In this document: positions 1-12,251 of the stretch, one piece after another
How positions within the stretch are numbered: position 1 is the first letter of the stretch
How the letters are laid out: the number at the start of each line of letters is the position of its first letter
DNA from: Nesterenkonia aurantiaca
Lineage (GTDB): Bacteria; Actinomycetota; Actinomycetes; Actinomycetales; Micrococcaceae
DNA length: 64,000 nucleotides
Assembly: GCF_004364585.1 (NCBI RefSeq)
Contig: NZ_SOAN01000010.1
Coordinates: forward strand, 40,679 to 104,678
Direction: 5' to 3'
Position numbers and translations under genes: made by a program
Notes under the pieces: model-generated
Database searches by the model: none
Told to the model about the DNA's origin: nothing
Seen by the model: the letters and a program-made list of their open reading frames with translations, nothing else

Positions 1-104
1 AGCGGATGAAGATGGTCGGCACCGTGGAGGTCCCACAGGAGGCCTTCATCGCCGCGCTGTCCTCGGACGAGGACGCCGGCAAGGAGAAGGCCGGGAAGAA
101 GTAG
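1..104 (+). CDS. lepA: LepA / elongation factor 4, C-terminal end (partial)
   Basis: Frame 3 from the window edge encodes the last 33 residues of a protein and ends in TAG at 102-104. The visible peptide starts [19 protein letters not shown], which matches the conserved C-terminal end of the ribosome back-translocating GTPase LepA (EF4), followed by a short charged tail rich in Lys and Glu. The rest of the gene lies outside the window. hemW begins 3 bases after the stop, the usual actinobacterial lepA-hemW arrangement. The call rests on the C-terminal motif plus this neighbour. Confidence 0.85.
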   Translation, partial: RMKMVGTVEVPQEAFIAALSSDEDAGKEKAGKK

Positions 105-107
105 GCC

Positions 108-1394
108 TTGCCTTCCACCCTTCCCCTCGGCGACCCGGTCCCGGCCGACGGCGGCTTCCCCGCAACCGTGGCGCAGGCGCTTCCCGCCCGCGCCGAGGCG
201 CCCTTCGGCCTCTACGTACACATTCCGTTCTGCAGCGTGCGCTGCGGCTACTGCGACTTCAACACCTACACCGCCGAGGACCTCGGCCCCGGGGCGTCCC
301 AGGTGTCCTACCCGGACACGCTGATCTCCGAACTGGTCTTCGCCCGTGAGGTGCTCGAGAAGATGGGCGCCCCGGAGCGCCCCTTCTCCACGGTGTTCTT
401 CGGCGGCGGCACCCCGACGCTGCTCCCGCCGGAGGAGCTCGCCCGGATCCTTACCCGGGCCCGTGAGCTCTTCGGCTTCCGACCGGACGCCGAGATCACC
501 ACCGAGGCAAACCCCGACACGATCACCGACGCCACCGCGCAGGTCCTCGCCGAGGCCGGGTTCACCCGGCTGAGCCTGGGCATGCAGTCCGCCGTGCCGC
601 ATGTGCTGGGGACCCTGGACCGCACGCATGACCCGGCCAACGTGGAGCGCGCGGTCCACGCCGCTCGCGCCGCAGGCCTGCAGGTCAGCCTGGACCTGAT
701 CTCCGGGACTCCGGGGGAGAGCCTCGAGGACTGGCGCACCAGCCTGGAGCACGCGGTGGCGCTGGCGCCCGACCATATCTCGGCCTACTCGCTGATCATC
801 GAGGAGGGCACCGCCATGGCGTCGAAGATCAAACGCGGCGTGCTGCCCGACATCGACCCCGATGACCAGGCCGATAAGTACCTGCTCACCGATGAGGTGC
901 TCGGAGCCGCCGGGCTGACCTGGTATGAGGTCTCCAACTTCTCCACCAGCGTGGCCACCCGCTCGGAGCACAACCTGAACTACTGGCTGGACTCCGACTG
1001 GTGGGGCGCCGGCCCCGGTGCGCACTCGCATATGGCGGGGCTGCGCTGGTGGAACGTGAAGCACCCAGCCGCCTATGCCCAGCGGCTCTCCAGCGGCGCC
1101 ACCCCCGGCCACGGCCGGGAGCTGCTCGCGGACGCGGACAAGACCCTGGAGCATCTGATGCTGCGGCTGCGCCTGGCCGACGGGCTCGACGTCGCCGGGT
1201 TCAATGCGCTGCCGGAGCTGCGCCGCAGCCAAGGTGAGAAGATCTCGCGCAAGAGTGTCCAGGCCTTGGTGCATGACGGGCTGATCGAGGAGGGCGCGGC
1301 CCAGCCGAGCAACGCGCATCCTCAGGGGCGGGCGGTGCTCACCCTGCGCGGACGGCTGCTGGCCGATGCGGTGACCCGAAGACTGGCGCCCTGA
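108..1394 (+). CDS. hemW: Radical SAM heme chaperone HemW
   Basis: The 428-residue protein has a radical SAM cluster motif C42-x3-C46-x2-C49 inside HIPFCSVRCGYCDF. In the family HemW binds and delivers heme, whereas the true oxygen-independent coproporphyrinogen oxidase HemN carries one further Cys after the motif (CxxxCxxCxC). Here that position is Phe, which favours HemW. Further radical SAM marks are FFGGGTPTLL and TTEANPDT. The start taken is TTG at 108, three bases after lepA, suggesting translational coupling; an in-frame GTG about 60 bases downstream (in VAQALPAR) is the alternative and would still leave the cluster motif intact. Older annotation would call this hemN. Confidence 0.9.
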   Translation: MPSTLPLGDPVPADGGFPATVAQALPARAEAPFGLYVHIPFCSVRCGYCDFNTYTAEDLGPGASQVSYPDTLISELVFAREVLEKMGAPERPFSTVFFGGGTPTLLPPEELARILTRARELFGFRPDAEITTEANPDTITDATAQVLAEAGFTRLSLGMQSAVPHVLGTLDRTHDPANVERAVHAARAAGLQVSLDLISGTPGESLEDWRTSLEHAVALAPDHISAYSLIIEEGTAMASKIKRGVLPDIDPDDQADKYLLTDEVLGAAGLTWYEVSNFSTSVATRSEHNLNYWLDSDWWGAGPGAHSHMAGLRWWNVKHPAAYAQRLSSGATPGHGRELLADADKTLEHLMLRLRLADGLDVAGFNALPELRRSQGEKISRKSVQALVHDGLIEEGAAQPSNAHPQGRAVLTLRGRLLADAVTRRLAP

Positions 1395-1453
1395 GCCGAG
1401 CCTGAGGGCTTGGCGGGACGCAGGAGGATGTTCGGTGGATCAGATGAAGATTC

Positions 1454-1885
1454 TCAGTGGATCAGCCGAAGATTCAGCGGGTACCGGTAGGGGCGCCCCT
1501 TATTGCACTGGATGCCGGCGACCAGGCCGGAGATGGTCATCGTGATCCAGATCAGCACCGCCAGCAGGCCGAAGATCCAGCCGATGGCGGGGATCAGGGC
1601 CAGGATATAGCAGCCCAGCATCACGGCGGTCAGCGGCAACGTGAAGTTCAGCGCCTCTTTGGACTCCTGGGCCGTGAAGGGGCCGCGGTCGCGGTAGACC
1701 AGGTAGATCGCGAGTGCGGGGAAGCAGCCGATGAGCGCGCCGAAGTGGGACAGCGTCGCCCAGCGTCGATCCTCCGCCGGGGTCAGCGAGGCGGCGGCGG
1801 CAGAGGAACCCTTCAGGCGTGGCGCTGCGTCCGTTCGAGCGTCCTGTTCCGACTGCTCGCCCTGGGGTTTCTGATTATGCGTCAC
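1454..1885 (-). CDS. DUF4870 family small membrane protein
   Basis: 143 residues. The first 40 or so are hydrophilic (Gln, Glu, Ala rich) and probably cytoplasmic. From residue about 42 the sequence WATLSHFGALIG begins a DUF4870-type membrane domain with about three hydrophobic stretches (GALIGCFPALAIYLVY, FTLPLTAVMLGCYILAL, IFGLLAVLIWITMTISGLVAG) and the family marker ESKEALNF between the first two. The GTG start at 1885 is preceded on the minus strand by GGAGG at a good distance. The gene lies alone, convergent with hemW. The family has no established biochemical role, so none is assigned. Confidence 0.8.
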   Translation of the reverse strand: MTHNQKPQGEQSEQDARTDAAPRLKGSSAAAASLTPAEDRRWATLSHFGALIGCFPALAIYLVYRDRGPFTAQESKEALNFTLPLTAVMLGCYILALIPAIGWIFGLLAVLIWITMTISGLVAGIQCNKGRPYRYPLNLRLIH

Positions 1886-2066
1886 TGCACCTCCGTGATC
1901 ATGGTGCCGCCCTTGCGATACGCGGCCGTTCCCACTTTCGGATTCTATCCACTGACGCTGAACATCAACTGGCCGTCGCGGGCGTGTCGGCCTTCAAGTT
2001 CCGGGCGCTCCCGCGTGATGCAGTGTCCCTACTAGTCATTGCGTCATTGCGTTTCGGTGCTGCGGC

Positions 2067-2957
2067 TCATGGCTCCACCGTGACGAAGTCGATCAGCTCC
2101 TCCACGCGTCCGAGCAGCGAGGGCTCCAGGTCGGCGTAACTCGTGACCTGGGCCAGGATCCGCTTCCAGCCGTGCGCGATGTCTCGCTGGTTCGCGTGCG
2201 GCCAGCCCAGGGCCTGCAGCGTGCCGACCTTGATGTCCTGGCTGCGCGGGACCTCGGGCCAGCGCCGCAGCCCGAGCAGGTGCGGCTTCACCGCCTGCCA
2301 GACGTCGACGTAGGGGTGACCCAGCACCGCGATGTTGCCCCGTGCGCCCGGCTGCTGCATGACCTCGCGGGCGATGCGGGACTCCTTGGAGCCCGGGACG
2401 AGGTGATCAAGCAGCACCCCGACCCGTCGCTGCGGACCGGGCCCGAACGCACGGATCGCCCCGAGCAGGTCATCGGCGCCGTGCAGCGGCTCCACCACGA
2501 TGCCTTCGATCCGCAGGTCCTCGCCCCAGACCTTCTCCACCAGCTCGGCGTCGTGGGTGCCCTCGACCCAGATCCGCGAGGCCCGGGCCACGCGGGCCGG
2601 CGCATTGGCCACCGCCACCGATCCGGAGGCGGTGCGGGTGGGCTTCGCCGCGACGGCCCGGGGGGTGGGGGGCGTCAGCTCCACCGGCTGGCCCTCGTGC
2701 AGGAATCCATGGCCCAGCGGGAAGGAACGGACCTTGCCGCGCCGGTCCTCGAGGCTCACCACGTGGACCCCGCCGGAGGCCTCCACCGAGATGATCGCGC
2801 CGACCCAGCCGGACTCCACCTCTTCGATCACGGCGCCGTAGTCGGCCGGCATCGTGGAGACCTTGCGGAGCTGGCTCTGGCGGAGCCGGGAGAGGTCCTG
2901 GGCACCCCAGTTCGGGGTGGAGGAGTTACGCCAGTCGGGGAGGTGCGGAGCGCTCAT
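2067..2957 (-). CDS. DUF3097 family protein
   Basis: 296 residues from ATG 2957 (MSAPHLPDW). An upstream in-frame Met exists but would lie beyond the promoter. The sequence matches the actinobacterial DUF3097 family as I recall it: an N-terminal basic segment, a middle part EVESGWVGAIISVE with HVVSLEDRRGKVRSFPLG, and a C-terminal half with WVEGTHDAELVEKVWGEDLR and VGVLLDHLVPGSKE that resembles a TOPRIM-like fold (acidic GTHDAELVEKV, DHLVPGSKE). That fold relation is my inference. The gene is divergent from hrcA; on the minus strand a TACAAT hexamer (2971-2966) ends 8 bases before the ATG, so the mRNA may be nearly leaderless. Function unknown. Confidence 0.8.
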   Translation of the reverse strand: MSAPHLPDWRNSSTPNWGAQDLSRLRQSQLRKVSTMPADYGAVIEEVESGWVGAIISVEASGGVHVVSLEDRRGKVRSFPLGHGFLHEGQPVELTPPTPRAVAAKPTRTASGSVAVANAPARVARASRIWVEGTHDAELVEKVWGEDLRIEGIVVEPLHGADDLLGAIRAFGPGPQRRVGVLLDHLVPGSKESRIAREVMQQPGARGNIAVLGHPYVDVWQAVKPHLLGLRRWPEVPRSQDIKVGTLQALGWPHANQRDIAHGWKRILAQVTSYADLEPSLLGRVEELIDFVTVEP

Positions 2958-2965
2958 GATCACCC

Positions 2966-3013
2966 ATTGTAGAATTAGCACTTGTACTCGAAGAGTGCCA
3001 GAGGTTCAGGAGG
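2966..3013 (+). promoter_or_regulatory. CIRCE operator and divergent promoters of hrcA and the DUF3097 gene
   Basis: TTAGCACTT at 2975-2983, nine bases, then GAGTGCCAG at 2993-3001. This fits the HrcA operator CIRCE (TTAGCACTC-N9-GAGTGCTAA) with 8/9 matches in the left arm and 6-7/9 in the right. A -10 box TAGAAT (2970-2975) for hrcA overlaps the left arm by one base. On the other strand TACAAT (2971-2966) serves the DUF3097 gene, so the two -10 boxes share two bases. AGGAGG at 3008-3013 is the hrcA ribosome binding site, 12 bases before ATG 3026. Bound HrcA should block hrcA-dnaJ and could affect both directions. Confidence 0.85.
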
Positions 3014-3025
3014 CGCCAAGCTTAC

Positions 3026-4051
3026 ATGTCCGACACCCGTCGTCTGCAGGTTCTGCGTGCCATCGTGGAGGACTATGTCCACACCCGGGAGCCGGTCGGG
3101 TCCCGGGCCCTGGTGGAGCGTCACGACCTGGAGGTCTCACCCGCCACGATCCGCAACGACATGGCCCACCTCGAGGAGGAGGGCCTGATCGCCGCGCCGC
3201 ACACCTCCGCCGGGCGGATCCCGACCGATCTCGGCTACCGGCGATTCGTGGACAAGATCACCGAGGTCCGTCCGCTCACCTCCGCTGAGCGGCGCGCCAT
3301 GGACACTCTGCTCGAGACCGCCGATGACCATGACGCGATGCTCGAACACACCGTGCGGCTGCTCGCGATGCTCACCAATCAGGTCGCTGTGATCCAGCAT
3401 CCGCAGCGCTCCACCGCGAAGATCCGGCACATCGACATCGTCTCGATGTCCTCGCACAAGGCGCTGGTGATCGTGATCCTCTCCTCCGGGAAGGTCGATC
3501 AGCGCATGGTCACCCTGGCCGACGCGATCGGTGATGACTCGCTGCACCGGCTCGCCCAGGTGCTCTCCTCTGAGCTGCACCAGCGCTCCATCTCGGCGCT
3601 GCCGCTGCCCGCAGACACCCTGATCAGCCGGGTGGAGCCGGTGCTGCGACCGTCCATGGCGATCCTCGCCCAGGCCGTGGAGACCATCCTGGAATCGTCT
3701 CGGGTGGATCGCATCATCATGGCCGGGACTGCTAACCTCGCCAGGTCGGGCCGCGACCTCGGTCCCTCCATCGGCCCCATTCTTGAAGCGCTCGAGGAAC
3801 AAGTCGTGCTGCTTCGACTGTTGACAGAGATGGAGCAGGACCGGCGCGGTCTCTCCATCCGCATCGGTCACGAGACCAGCCATGATTCGCTGATCGAGAC
3901 CGCTGTGGTCGCAGCGGAGTACGGCAGCCATACGGGAGCCGAGGGTGCCAAGCTCGGCGTCGTCGGTCCGACCCGCATGGACTACGGCTCCACCATGTCC
4001 GCGGTGCGCGCAATGGCGCGCTACCTGTCCCGAATTCTTTCCGAAGGGTGA
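3026..4051 (+). CDS. hrcA: Heat-inducible transcription repressor HrcA
   Basis: 341 residues, the normal length. The N-terminal winged helix is clear (RRLQVLRAIVEDYVHTREPVG; SPATIRNDMAHLEEEGLI; HTSAGRIPTDLGYR), followed by the GAF-like dimerisation core. HrcA represses class I heat-shock genes by binding CIRCE, and a CIRCE element lies directly upstream, so autoregulation is expected. dnaJ follows after 12 bases, forming the usual actinobacterial hrcA-dnaJ operon. No dnaK or grpE is present in this window. Confidence 0.96.
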   Translation: MSDTRRLQVLRAIVEDYVHTREPVGSRALVERHDLEVSPATIRNDMAHLEEEGLIAAPHTSAGRIPTDLGYRRFVDKITEVRPLTSAERRAMDTLLETADDHDAMLEHTVRLLAMLTNQVAVIQHPQRSTAKIRHIDIVSMSSHKALVIVILSSGKVDQRMVTLADAIGDDSLHRLAQVLSSELHQRSISALPLPADTLISRVEPVLRPSMAILAQAVETILESSRVDRIIMAGTANLARSGRDLGPSIGPILEALEEQVVLLRLLTEMEQDRRGLSIRIGHETSHDSLIETAVVAAEYGSHTGAEGAKLGVVGPTRMDYGSTMSAVRAMARYLSRILSEG

Positions 4052-4063
4052 ACGTCCACGAAG

Positions 4064-5188
4064 ATGACGACTGACTACTATGAGGCGCTGGGCGTCAGCC
4101 GCTCGGCGTCCACCGAAGAGATCAAGAAGGCCTACCGCAAACAGGCCCGGAAGCTTCACCCGGACGTGAACCCCTCCGACGACGCCGCCGAGCAGTTCAA
4201 GGTGCTCGGCCGCGCCTACGAGGTGCTCGCGGACCCGCAGAAGCGGCAGAACTACGACGCCACCGGCGATGAGAACGGCCGCTCCGGATTCCCCGGCGGT
4301 GGAGCAGGCGGTGCCGGCTTCGGCGGGTTCGGCGACATCTTCGAGACCTTCTTCGGCGGGGGAGGCGGCGGCCCCGCCTCACGCACCCGCCGCGGCCAGG
4401 ACTCGCTGATCCGGGTCCGGATCGACCTGCGCGACGCCGTGTTCGGCACCACCAAGGAGGTGGAGCTGGAGACCGCGGTCACCTGCACCGTCTGTGACGG
4501 CTCCTGCACCCGCAAGGGCACCTCGCCCACCACCTGCCCGGACTGCCACGGCCAGGGCCAGGTCCAGCGCCCGATGCGCTCGATCCTGGGCACCGTCATC
4601 CAGACCCAGACCTGCGCGCGCTGCGCCGGCTTCGGCAACATCATCGAGGACCCCTGCCAGGAGTGCGACGGTCAGGGCCGGGTGCGCGAGCGTAAGTCCC
4701 TGAAGGTCAAGGTCCCGGCAGGCGTGGACCGGGGCAACCGGATCCACCTGGCCGGCGAGGGCGAGGCCGGGCTGGCCGGCGGACCCTCCGGGGACCTGTT
4801 CATCGAGGTCGAGGTCAAGCAGCACGAGGTCTTCACCCGCCGCGGCAACGACCTCCACGCCACCGTCTCGATTCCGATGACCGCGGCCGCCCTGGGCACC
4901 ACGGTCGGGCTGGAGACCTTCGACGGGGCCGAGGAGCTCAGCGTGAAGCCGGGCACCCAGTCCGGTGAGGTGCTCACGCTCAAGGAGCGCGGGGTGACCC
5001 ACCTGCGCGGCGGCGGTCGCGGGGCGCTGAAGGTGCACCTGAAGGTGGAGACCCCCACCAAGGTCTCCGAGCGCGAGGCCCAGCTGCTGCGCGAGCTCGC
5101 CCTGGAGCGTGGCGAGGAGCGCGGGGAGTCCACCACCGAACACCGTGGCGTCTTCGCCAAGCTGCGCGAACGCTGGGACGCGCTCTAG
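4064..5188 (+). CDS. dnaJ: Chaperone protein DnaJ
   Basis: 374 residues with full type I architecture. The J domain carries the DnaK-stimulating HPD triad at residues 32-34. A Gly/Phe-rich linker follows (about 75-105), then a zinc domain with four CxxCxGxG-like repeats ([32 protein letters not shown]), then the C-terminal substrate-binding region. The first repeat is degenerate at its end (SC rather than GxG) but retains both Cys. It acts with DnaK in protein folding. Co-transcription with hrcA under CIRCE control is expected; rsmE follows after 16 bases. Confidence 0.96.
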   Translation: MTTDYYEALGVSRSASTEEIKKAYRKQARKLHPDVNPSDDAAEQFKVLGRAYEVLADPQKRQNYDATGDENGRSGFPGGGAGGAGFGGFGDIFETFFGGGGGGPASRTRRGQDSLIRVRIDLRDAVFGTTKEVELETAVTCTVCDGSCTRKGTSPTTCPDCHGQGQVQRPMRSILGTVIQTQTCARCAGFGNIIEDPCQECDGQGRVRERKSLKVKVPAGVDRGNRIHLAGEGEAGLAGGPSGDLFIEVEVKQHEVFTRRGNDLHATVSIPMTAAALGTTVGLETFDGAEELSVKPGTQSGEVLTLKERGVTHLRGGGRGALKVHLKVETPTKVSEREAQLLRELALERGEERGESTTEHRGVFAKLRERWDAL

Positions 5189-5204
5189 AGATGCGCGAGG
5201 CGAG

Positions 5205-6047
5205 ATGACGGCACCGCTGTTCCACCTCGAACCGGGCGCGCTTGACCACGTTGGCGTGGCCGAGGTGATCACGCTCGCCGGGTCGGAGGGCCACCACGCC
5301 GCCACCGTGATGCGCCTGCAGCCCGGTGAGCCGGTGCTGCTCTCCGACACCGTGGGCCGGCGCGCCGAGGGTCGGGTCCGCTCCGCCGGAAGCGGGCAGC
5401 TCGAGGTGGAGATCCTTTCGCTGCTCCAGGAGCCGCGGCTGCTGCCACGTCTGGTGCTGGTCCAGGCGCTGGCCAAGGACCGCCGGGACCTTCAGGGCGT
5501 GGAGTCCGCCACCGAGCTCGGCGTGGACGCGGTGATCCCCTGGCAGGCCGAACGCTCCGTGGCCCGCTGGAAGGCCGGACGCGAGGCCAAGAAGCACGCC
5601 GAATGGGTGGCGATGGTGCGCACCGCGGCGAAGCAGACCCGGCGCACCACAATCCCGGAGGTCCGCCCGCTGCACAGCACCTCCGGCTACCTGCAGGCGA
5701 TCAAGGCGGCCGGCGCCGAGGTCGGCGTCGTGGTGCTGCATGAGACCGATGAGACCTCGCTGGCCCAGGCGATCGCCGCACTGCAGGCGCCAGGCGGGCA
5801 CGCATCGCAGGCGCCCGGAGCACCCGCGCACCAGCTGACCGAGCTGCATCTGATCGTCGGACCCGAGGGCGGGATCAGCGACCGCGAGATCGAGCTGCTC
5901 ACCGGGGCAGGCGCGCGGATCGCCAGGCTCGGACCCACCGTGCTGCGCTCCTCCACCGCAGGGCCCGCAGCGCTGGCCGCCGCGCAGCTGCTGCTGGGCC
6001 GCTGGGACTGGGACACCGGGGCTGGTCACCCCGAACAGAGCGCATAG
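5205..6047 (+). CDS. rsmE: 16S rRNA (uracil(1498)-N(3))-methyltransferase RsmE
   Basis: 280 residues from ATG 5205 (MTAPLFHLEPG); further upstream in-frame starts lie inside dnaJ. RsmE methylates N3 of U1498 in 16S rRNA. The SPOUT trefoil-knot signature is at the C-terminus: LIVGPEGGISDREIELL and LGPTVLRSSTAGPAA. An N-terminal PUA-like part carries GSEGHHAATVMRLQPGEPV. An insertion of about 20 residues rich in Ala, Gly and His (AIAALQAPGGHASQAPGAPA) makes it longer than the usual 240-250. It sits between dnaJ and phoH, a conserved actinobacterial order. Confidence 0.93.
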   Translation: MTAPLFHLEPGALDHVGVAEVITLAGSEGHHAATVMRLQPGEPVLLSDTVGRRAEGRVRSAGSGQLEVEILSLLQEPRLLPRLVLVQALAKDRRDLQGVESATELGVDAVIPWQAERSVARWKAGREAKKHAEWVAMVRTAAKQTRRTTIPEVRPLHSTSGYLQAIKAAGAEVGVVVLHETDETSLAQAIAALQAPGGHASQAPGAPAHQLTELHLIVGPEGGISDREIELLTGAGARIARLGPTVLRSSTAGPAALAAAQLLLGRWDWDTGAGHPEQSA

Positions 6048-6050
6048 ACT
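6045..6050 (+). promoter_or_regulatory. -10 box of phoH
   Basis: TAGACT ends 8 bases before the ATG at 6059 and overlaps the rsmE stop codon. The GAGGA that follows (6051-6055) could act as a ribosome binding site on a read-through transcript, so phoH may have both leadered and near-leaderless mRNAs. Confidence 0.5.
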
Positions 6051-6058
6051 GAGGACCA

Positions 6059-7122
<1,064 letters not shown>

Positions 7123-7126
<4 letters not shown>

Positions 7127-7614
7127 CCGAGGTCCAGGTCACGGTCGAGGACAGCTCGGGCTCCGCGCTGATCTCCGGGGAACACCTGGCCGAGCTGCTG
7201 GACCTCACCGGGTTCCTCTACGCCAAGCTGCACCTGGGCCCGGAGGTGACGCTCTCGATCACCCTGGTGGACGAGGAGACCATCGAAGGGCTGCACCTGG
7301 ACTGGATGAACCTGCCCGGACCCACCGACGTGATGAGCTTCCCGATGGACGAGCTGACCGCCGGCACCGCCGGGGACCCGGTCACCGAGGGCGTGCTGGG
7401 CGACATCGTGATCTGCCCCGGCGTTGCCGCCGCGCAGGCGAGTGCCCACGGGCACCCGCTGAGCGCCGAGCTCGCGCTGCTGGCCACCCACGGGGTGCTG
7501 CACCTGCTTGGACACGATCACGGCGAGCCGGCGGACCGTGAAGAGATGTTCACCCTGCAGCGAGTGCTCCTGGAGGAGTTCCTCGGCCACGCCGCACCGA
7601 CGCCGACGGTCTGA
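7123..7614 (+). CDS. ybeY: Endoribonuclease / rRNA maturation factor YbeY
   Basis: 163 residues. The metal-binding motif H3xH5xH is at His123, His127 and His133 (HGVLHLLGHDH), preceded by the family segment PTDVMSFPMDE and VLGDIVICPG. YbeY is a zinc-dependent RNase involved in 16S rRNA 3' end processing and ribosome quality control. It is translationally coupled to phoH by ATGA and precedes the CNNM gene by 3 bases, part of a phoH-ybeY-CNNM-era operon. Confidence 0.95.
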
Positions 7615-7617
7615 TCC

Positions 7618-9108
7618 ATGGTCCTCGGGATCCTCATCATCCTGGCGCTGGTCTGCGCCGTCCTGGCCTTCGCGCTCTCCGCGGCTGACTCCGCGTTCCT
7701 GCGGCTGAGCCGCCGCGAGGCCGAGGAGATCGCCGAGAAGCGCGGCTCCACTGCCGTGGAGAAGATCCTCGCCCAGCCGGTGGCGCACACGCTTGCGCTG
7801 CAGACCTGGCGCTGGCTCTTCACCACCGCCGTGGTCGTGCTGGTGATCGTGTCCTCTGCGCTGGCACTGGACGGACTCGGCGCCGGCGCCGTGGCTGGCT
7901 CCGCGATCCTGCTCATCGGCGGGGTCATCGTCGCGGCGATCTCCCCGCGGCGCATCGGTCGCGGCCACCATCTGTTCGTCGCCGCGGCGACTGCCGCGCT
8001 GGTGCGCACCCTGCGGGTCGTGCTGGGACCGTTTCCGGAGGCTCTGAGCAGCATCGGCGCGCGCACCGTCCCGGGCACCGCGCACACCGATCAGGGCTTC
8101 TTCGACGACGAGGAGTTCCGGGAATTCGTGGCCCGCGCCTCGGAGAAGGACATCATCGAAGACACCGAGGCGGAGCTGATCCAGTCGGTCTTCGACCTCG
8201 CCGCCACCCGGGTCCGGGCCGTGATGGTCCCGCGCACCGATATGGTCACCGTGGAGTCCGGGACCAGCCTCGCCGAGGTCATGACGCTGTTCTTCCGCTC
8301 CGGCTACTCCCGGATCCCGGTGGTCCGAGGCTCCGCGGACGACATCACCGGCATGATCTACCTCAAGGACGCCGCCTTCCTGCACCATCGGCTGCGCAGC
8401 GGGGAGCTGCTCAGCTCCTACGGCGATCGCGACCCGGATTCGATCATCATCGACGAGCTCCAGCGCGACGTGCGCTACGTGCCCGAGTCCAAGCCGGTCT
8501 CGGAGTTCCTCTCCGAGCTGCAGCGCGAATCCACCCATGTCGCCATCGTGGTGGATGAATACGGCGGCACCGCCGGGATGGTCACCCTGGAGGACCTGAT
8601 CGAAGAGATCGTCGGGGAGATCGTGGACGAATACGACACCGAGGCCGCCGAGACCGAAGATCTCGACGACTCACGACGCCGGATCTCCGCCCGGATGTCG
8701 GTGGACGACTTCGCCGAGCTCTATGACCTCGACCTCGATGACGAGGAAGAGGTGGACACCGTCGGCGGTCTGCTCGCCAAGGCCCTGGGCCGGGTGGCGA
8801 TCGCCGGATCCGAGGTCGAGATCCCACGCCGCCACGGCCCCGGAGTCGTGTTGCGCGCCGACCGGCTCCAGGGCCGCCGCAACCGAGTGAGCCACGTGCT
8901 CGCCTGGGAGGCCGAAGATCGACGCGGCGCCAGGGCCGGGCTGGGCACCGACGCCGAGCCCGACGCGCTGCACCGCACCGCGCACCGCACCCCAGCCGGG
9001 GTCGGGGCCGGAACCACGACAGAGACCACGGCACGAGAAGCAGCACCGTATGAGGATCGAGCCGCAGCCGCGGACTCGACGCAGGAGAGGATCAGGACAC
9101 CACGATGA
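7618..9108 (+). CDS. CNNM/CorC (HlyC) family membrane protein with CBS domains
   Basis: 496 residues. The N-terminal transmembrane domain (DUF21/CNNM type) has hydrophobic segments near residues 1-22, 64-85 and 93-112. A CBS pair follows ([64 protein letters not shown]), then a CorC_HlyC domain ending about residue 430. The last 65 or so residues are a low-complexity, Ala/Thr/Arg-rich tail with no recognisable domain. Related proteins are linked to Mg/Co efflux and are often mislabelled hemolysins. The stop overlaps the era start (ATGA). Confidence 0.9.
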   Translation: MVLGILIILALVCAVLAFALSAADSAFLRLSRREAEEIAEKRGSTAVEKILAQPVAHTLALQTWRWLFTTAVVVLVIVSSALALDGLGAGAVAGSAILLIGGVIVAAISPRRIGRGHHLFVAAATAALVRTLRVVLGPFPEALSSIGARTVPGTAHTDQGFFDDEEFREFVARASEKDIIEDTEAELIQSVFDLAATRVRAVMVPRTDMVTVESGTSLAEVMTLFFRSGYSRIPVVRGSADDITGMIYLKDAAFLHHRLRSGELLSSYGDRDPDSIIIDELQRDVRYVPESKPVSEFLSELQRESTHVAIVVDEYGGTAGMVTLEDLIEEIVGEIVDEYDTEAAETEDLDDSRRRISARMSVDDFAELYDLDLDDEEEVDTVGGLLAKALGRVAIAGSEVEIPRRHGPGVVLRADRLQGRRNRVSHVLAWEAEDRRGARAGLGTDAEPDALHRTAHRTPAGVGAGTTTETTAREAAPYEDRAAAADSTQERIRTPR

Positions 9109-10091
9109 GCCCCACACAGATGCCGCCGCAGCAGGAGGGCTTCGCCGCGTTCGACGAGAACTTCCGCGCCGGATTCGCCAGCCTTGTAGGACGCCCGAAC
9201 GCAGGGAAGTCCACCTTGACCAACGCGCTGGTGGGGGACAAGGTCGCGATCACCTCCTCCAAGCCGCAGACCACCCGGCACACCATCCGCGGGATCGTGC
9301 ACCGCAGCGACTTCCAGCTGGTCCTGGTCGACACCCCCGGGCTGCACCGTCCACGCACCCTGCTCGGCAAGCGGCTCAACGGTCTGGTCATCGACACCCT
9401 CTCCGAGGTCGACGTGGTCGGGTTCTGCATCCCCGCCGACGAGAAGGTCGGACCCGGTGACCGGTTCATCGCCGCACAGCTCACCAAGCTTCCGCACAAG
9501 CGGGTGATCGCGCTGGTCACCAAGGTGGACAAGGTCTCCCGCGAGGACCTCGCCGAGCAGCTCATGGCGGTGGACCAGCTCGGCCGCGAGCACCTCGCCC
9601 AGGAGGGCAAGCAGGCCGGCGGCTTCGCCGAGATCATCCCGGTCTCCGCGCTGGAGGGGGAGCAGACCGAGGTGGTGGTGGAACAGCTTGCCGCCATGAT
9701 GCCGAAGTCCCCGCCGCTCTACCCCGAGGGTGAGCTCACCGACGAGCCTGAGGCGATCATGGTCGCCGAGCTGGTGCGCGAAGCCGCTCTGGAGGACGTC
9801 CGCGATGAGCTGCCGCACTCGATCGCCGTGGTCGTCGAGGAGATGGTGCCCCGCGAGGGTCGCCCCGCGGACAAGCCGCTGCTCGACGTCCGGGTCTCGA
9901 TCCACGTGGAGCGCGACTCGCAGAAGGCGATCATCATCGGCAAACGCGGCGCCCGGCTCAAGGCCATCGGCACCGATGCGCGGGCCGGCATCGTGAAGCT
10001 GCTGGGAACCCCGGTCTACCTGGACCTCCATGTGAAGGTCACCAAGGAGTGGCAGCGCGACCCGAAGAAGCTCGGTCGGCTCGGCTTCTGA
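9105..10091 (+). CDS. era: GTPase Era
   Basis: 328 residues, slightly longer than typical. G1 is GRPNAGKS at residues 29-36, the G3 DTPG box lies in VLVDTPGLHRP, and G4 is TKVD. The C-terminal KH domain carries IIIGKRGARLKAIG and ends with KEWQRDPKKLGRLGF. Era binds the 3' end of 16S rRNA and assists 30S assembly, fitting its place behind ybeY. A 25-residue N-terminal extension precedes the G1 region. It is the last gene before the leuA leader. Confidence 0.96.
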   Translation: MSPTQMPPQQEGFAAFDENFRAGFASLVGRPNAGKSTLTNALVGDKVAITSSKPQTTRHTIRGIVHRSDFQLVLVDTPGLHRPRTLLGKRLNGLVIDTLSEVDVVGFCIPADEKVGPGDRFIAAQLTKLPHKRVIALVTKVDKVSREDLAEQLMAVDQLGREHLAQEGKQAGGFAEIIPVSALEGEQTEVVVEQLAAMMPKSPPLYPEGELTDEPEAIMVAELVREAALEDVRDELPHSIAVVVEEMVPREGRPADKPLLDVRVSIHVERDSQKAIIIGKRGARLKAIGTDARAGIVKLLGTPVYLDLHVKVTKEWQRDPKKLGRLGF

Positions 10092-10148
10092 GCAACCCGG
10101 CCTGGGACCGGTGCATCGGCGTCGTCCACATGATGAGAATCAGGGTGA

Positions 10149-12152
<2,004 letters not shown>

Positions 12153-12162
12153 CCCGGGCTCG

Positions 12163-12228
12163 CGCCGCAGTATGCCCGGGCATGCGCTGCAATATCCCCG
12201 GGCCTGCGCCGCGATATCCCCGGGCATG
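12163..12228 (+). repeat. Three tandem 22-bp imperfect repeats between leuA and recO
   Basis: Units at 12163-12184, 12185-12206 and 12207-12228 share the form CGCyGCrrTATsCCCGGGCmTG. The first holds a perfect 12-base palindrome ATGCCCGGGCAT (12172-12183). A partial fourth unit may follow (CGCCCATGCCGCTG). There is no T-run, so this is not a clear terminator. It begins 10 bases after the leuA stop and ends just before the recO promoter. Confidence 0.85.
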
Positions 12229-12245
12229 CGCCCATGCCGCTGTAG

Positions 12246-12251
12246 TACTCT
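12246..12251 (+). promoter_or_regulatory. -10 box of recO
   Basis: TACTCT ends 6 bases before ATG 12258, the leaderless spacing seen repeatedly in this window. No convincing -35 box is visible. Confidence 0.45.

Noticed and set aside
108..1394. HemN (oxygen-independent coproporphyrinogen III oxidase)
   Set aside because: The fourth Cys after CxxxCxxC is missing (Phe instead), which fits HemW.
7618..9108. Hemolysin toxin
   Set aside because: The HlyC/TlyC-like label comes from old annotation; the CNNM plus CBS plus CorC_HlyC order indicates a membrane ion-transport-related protein.
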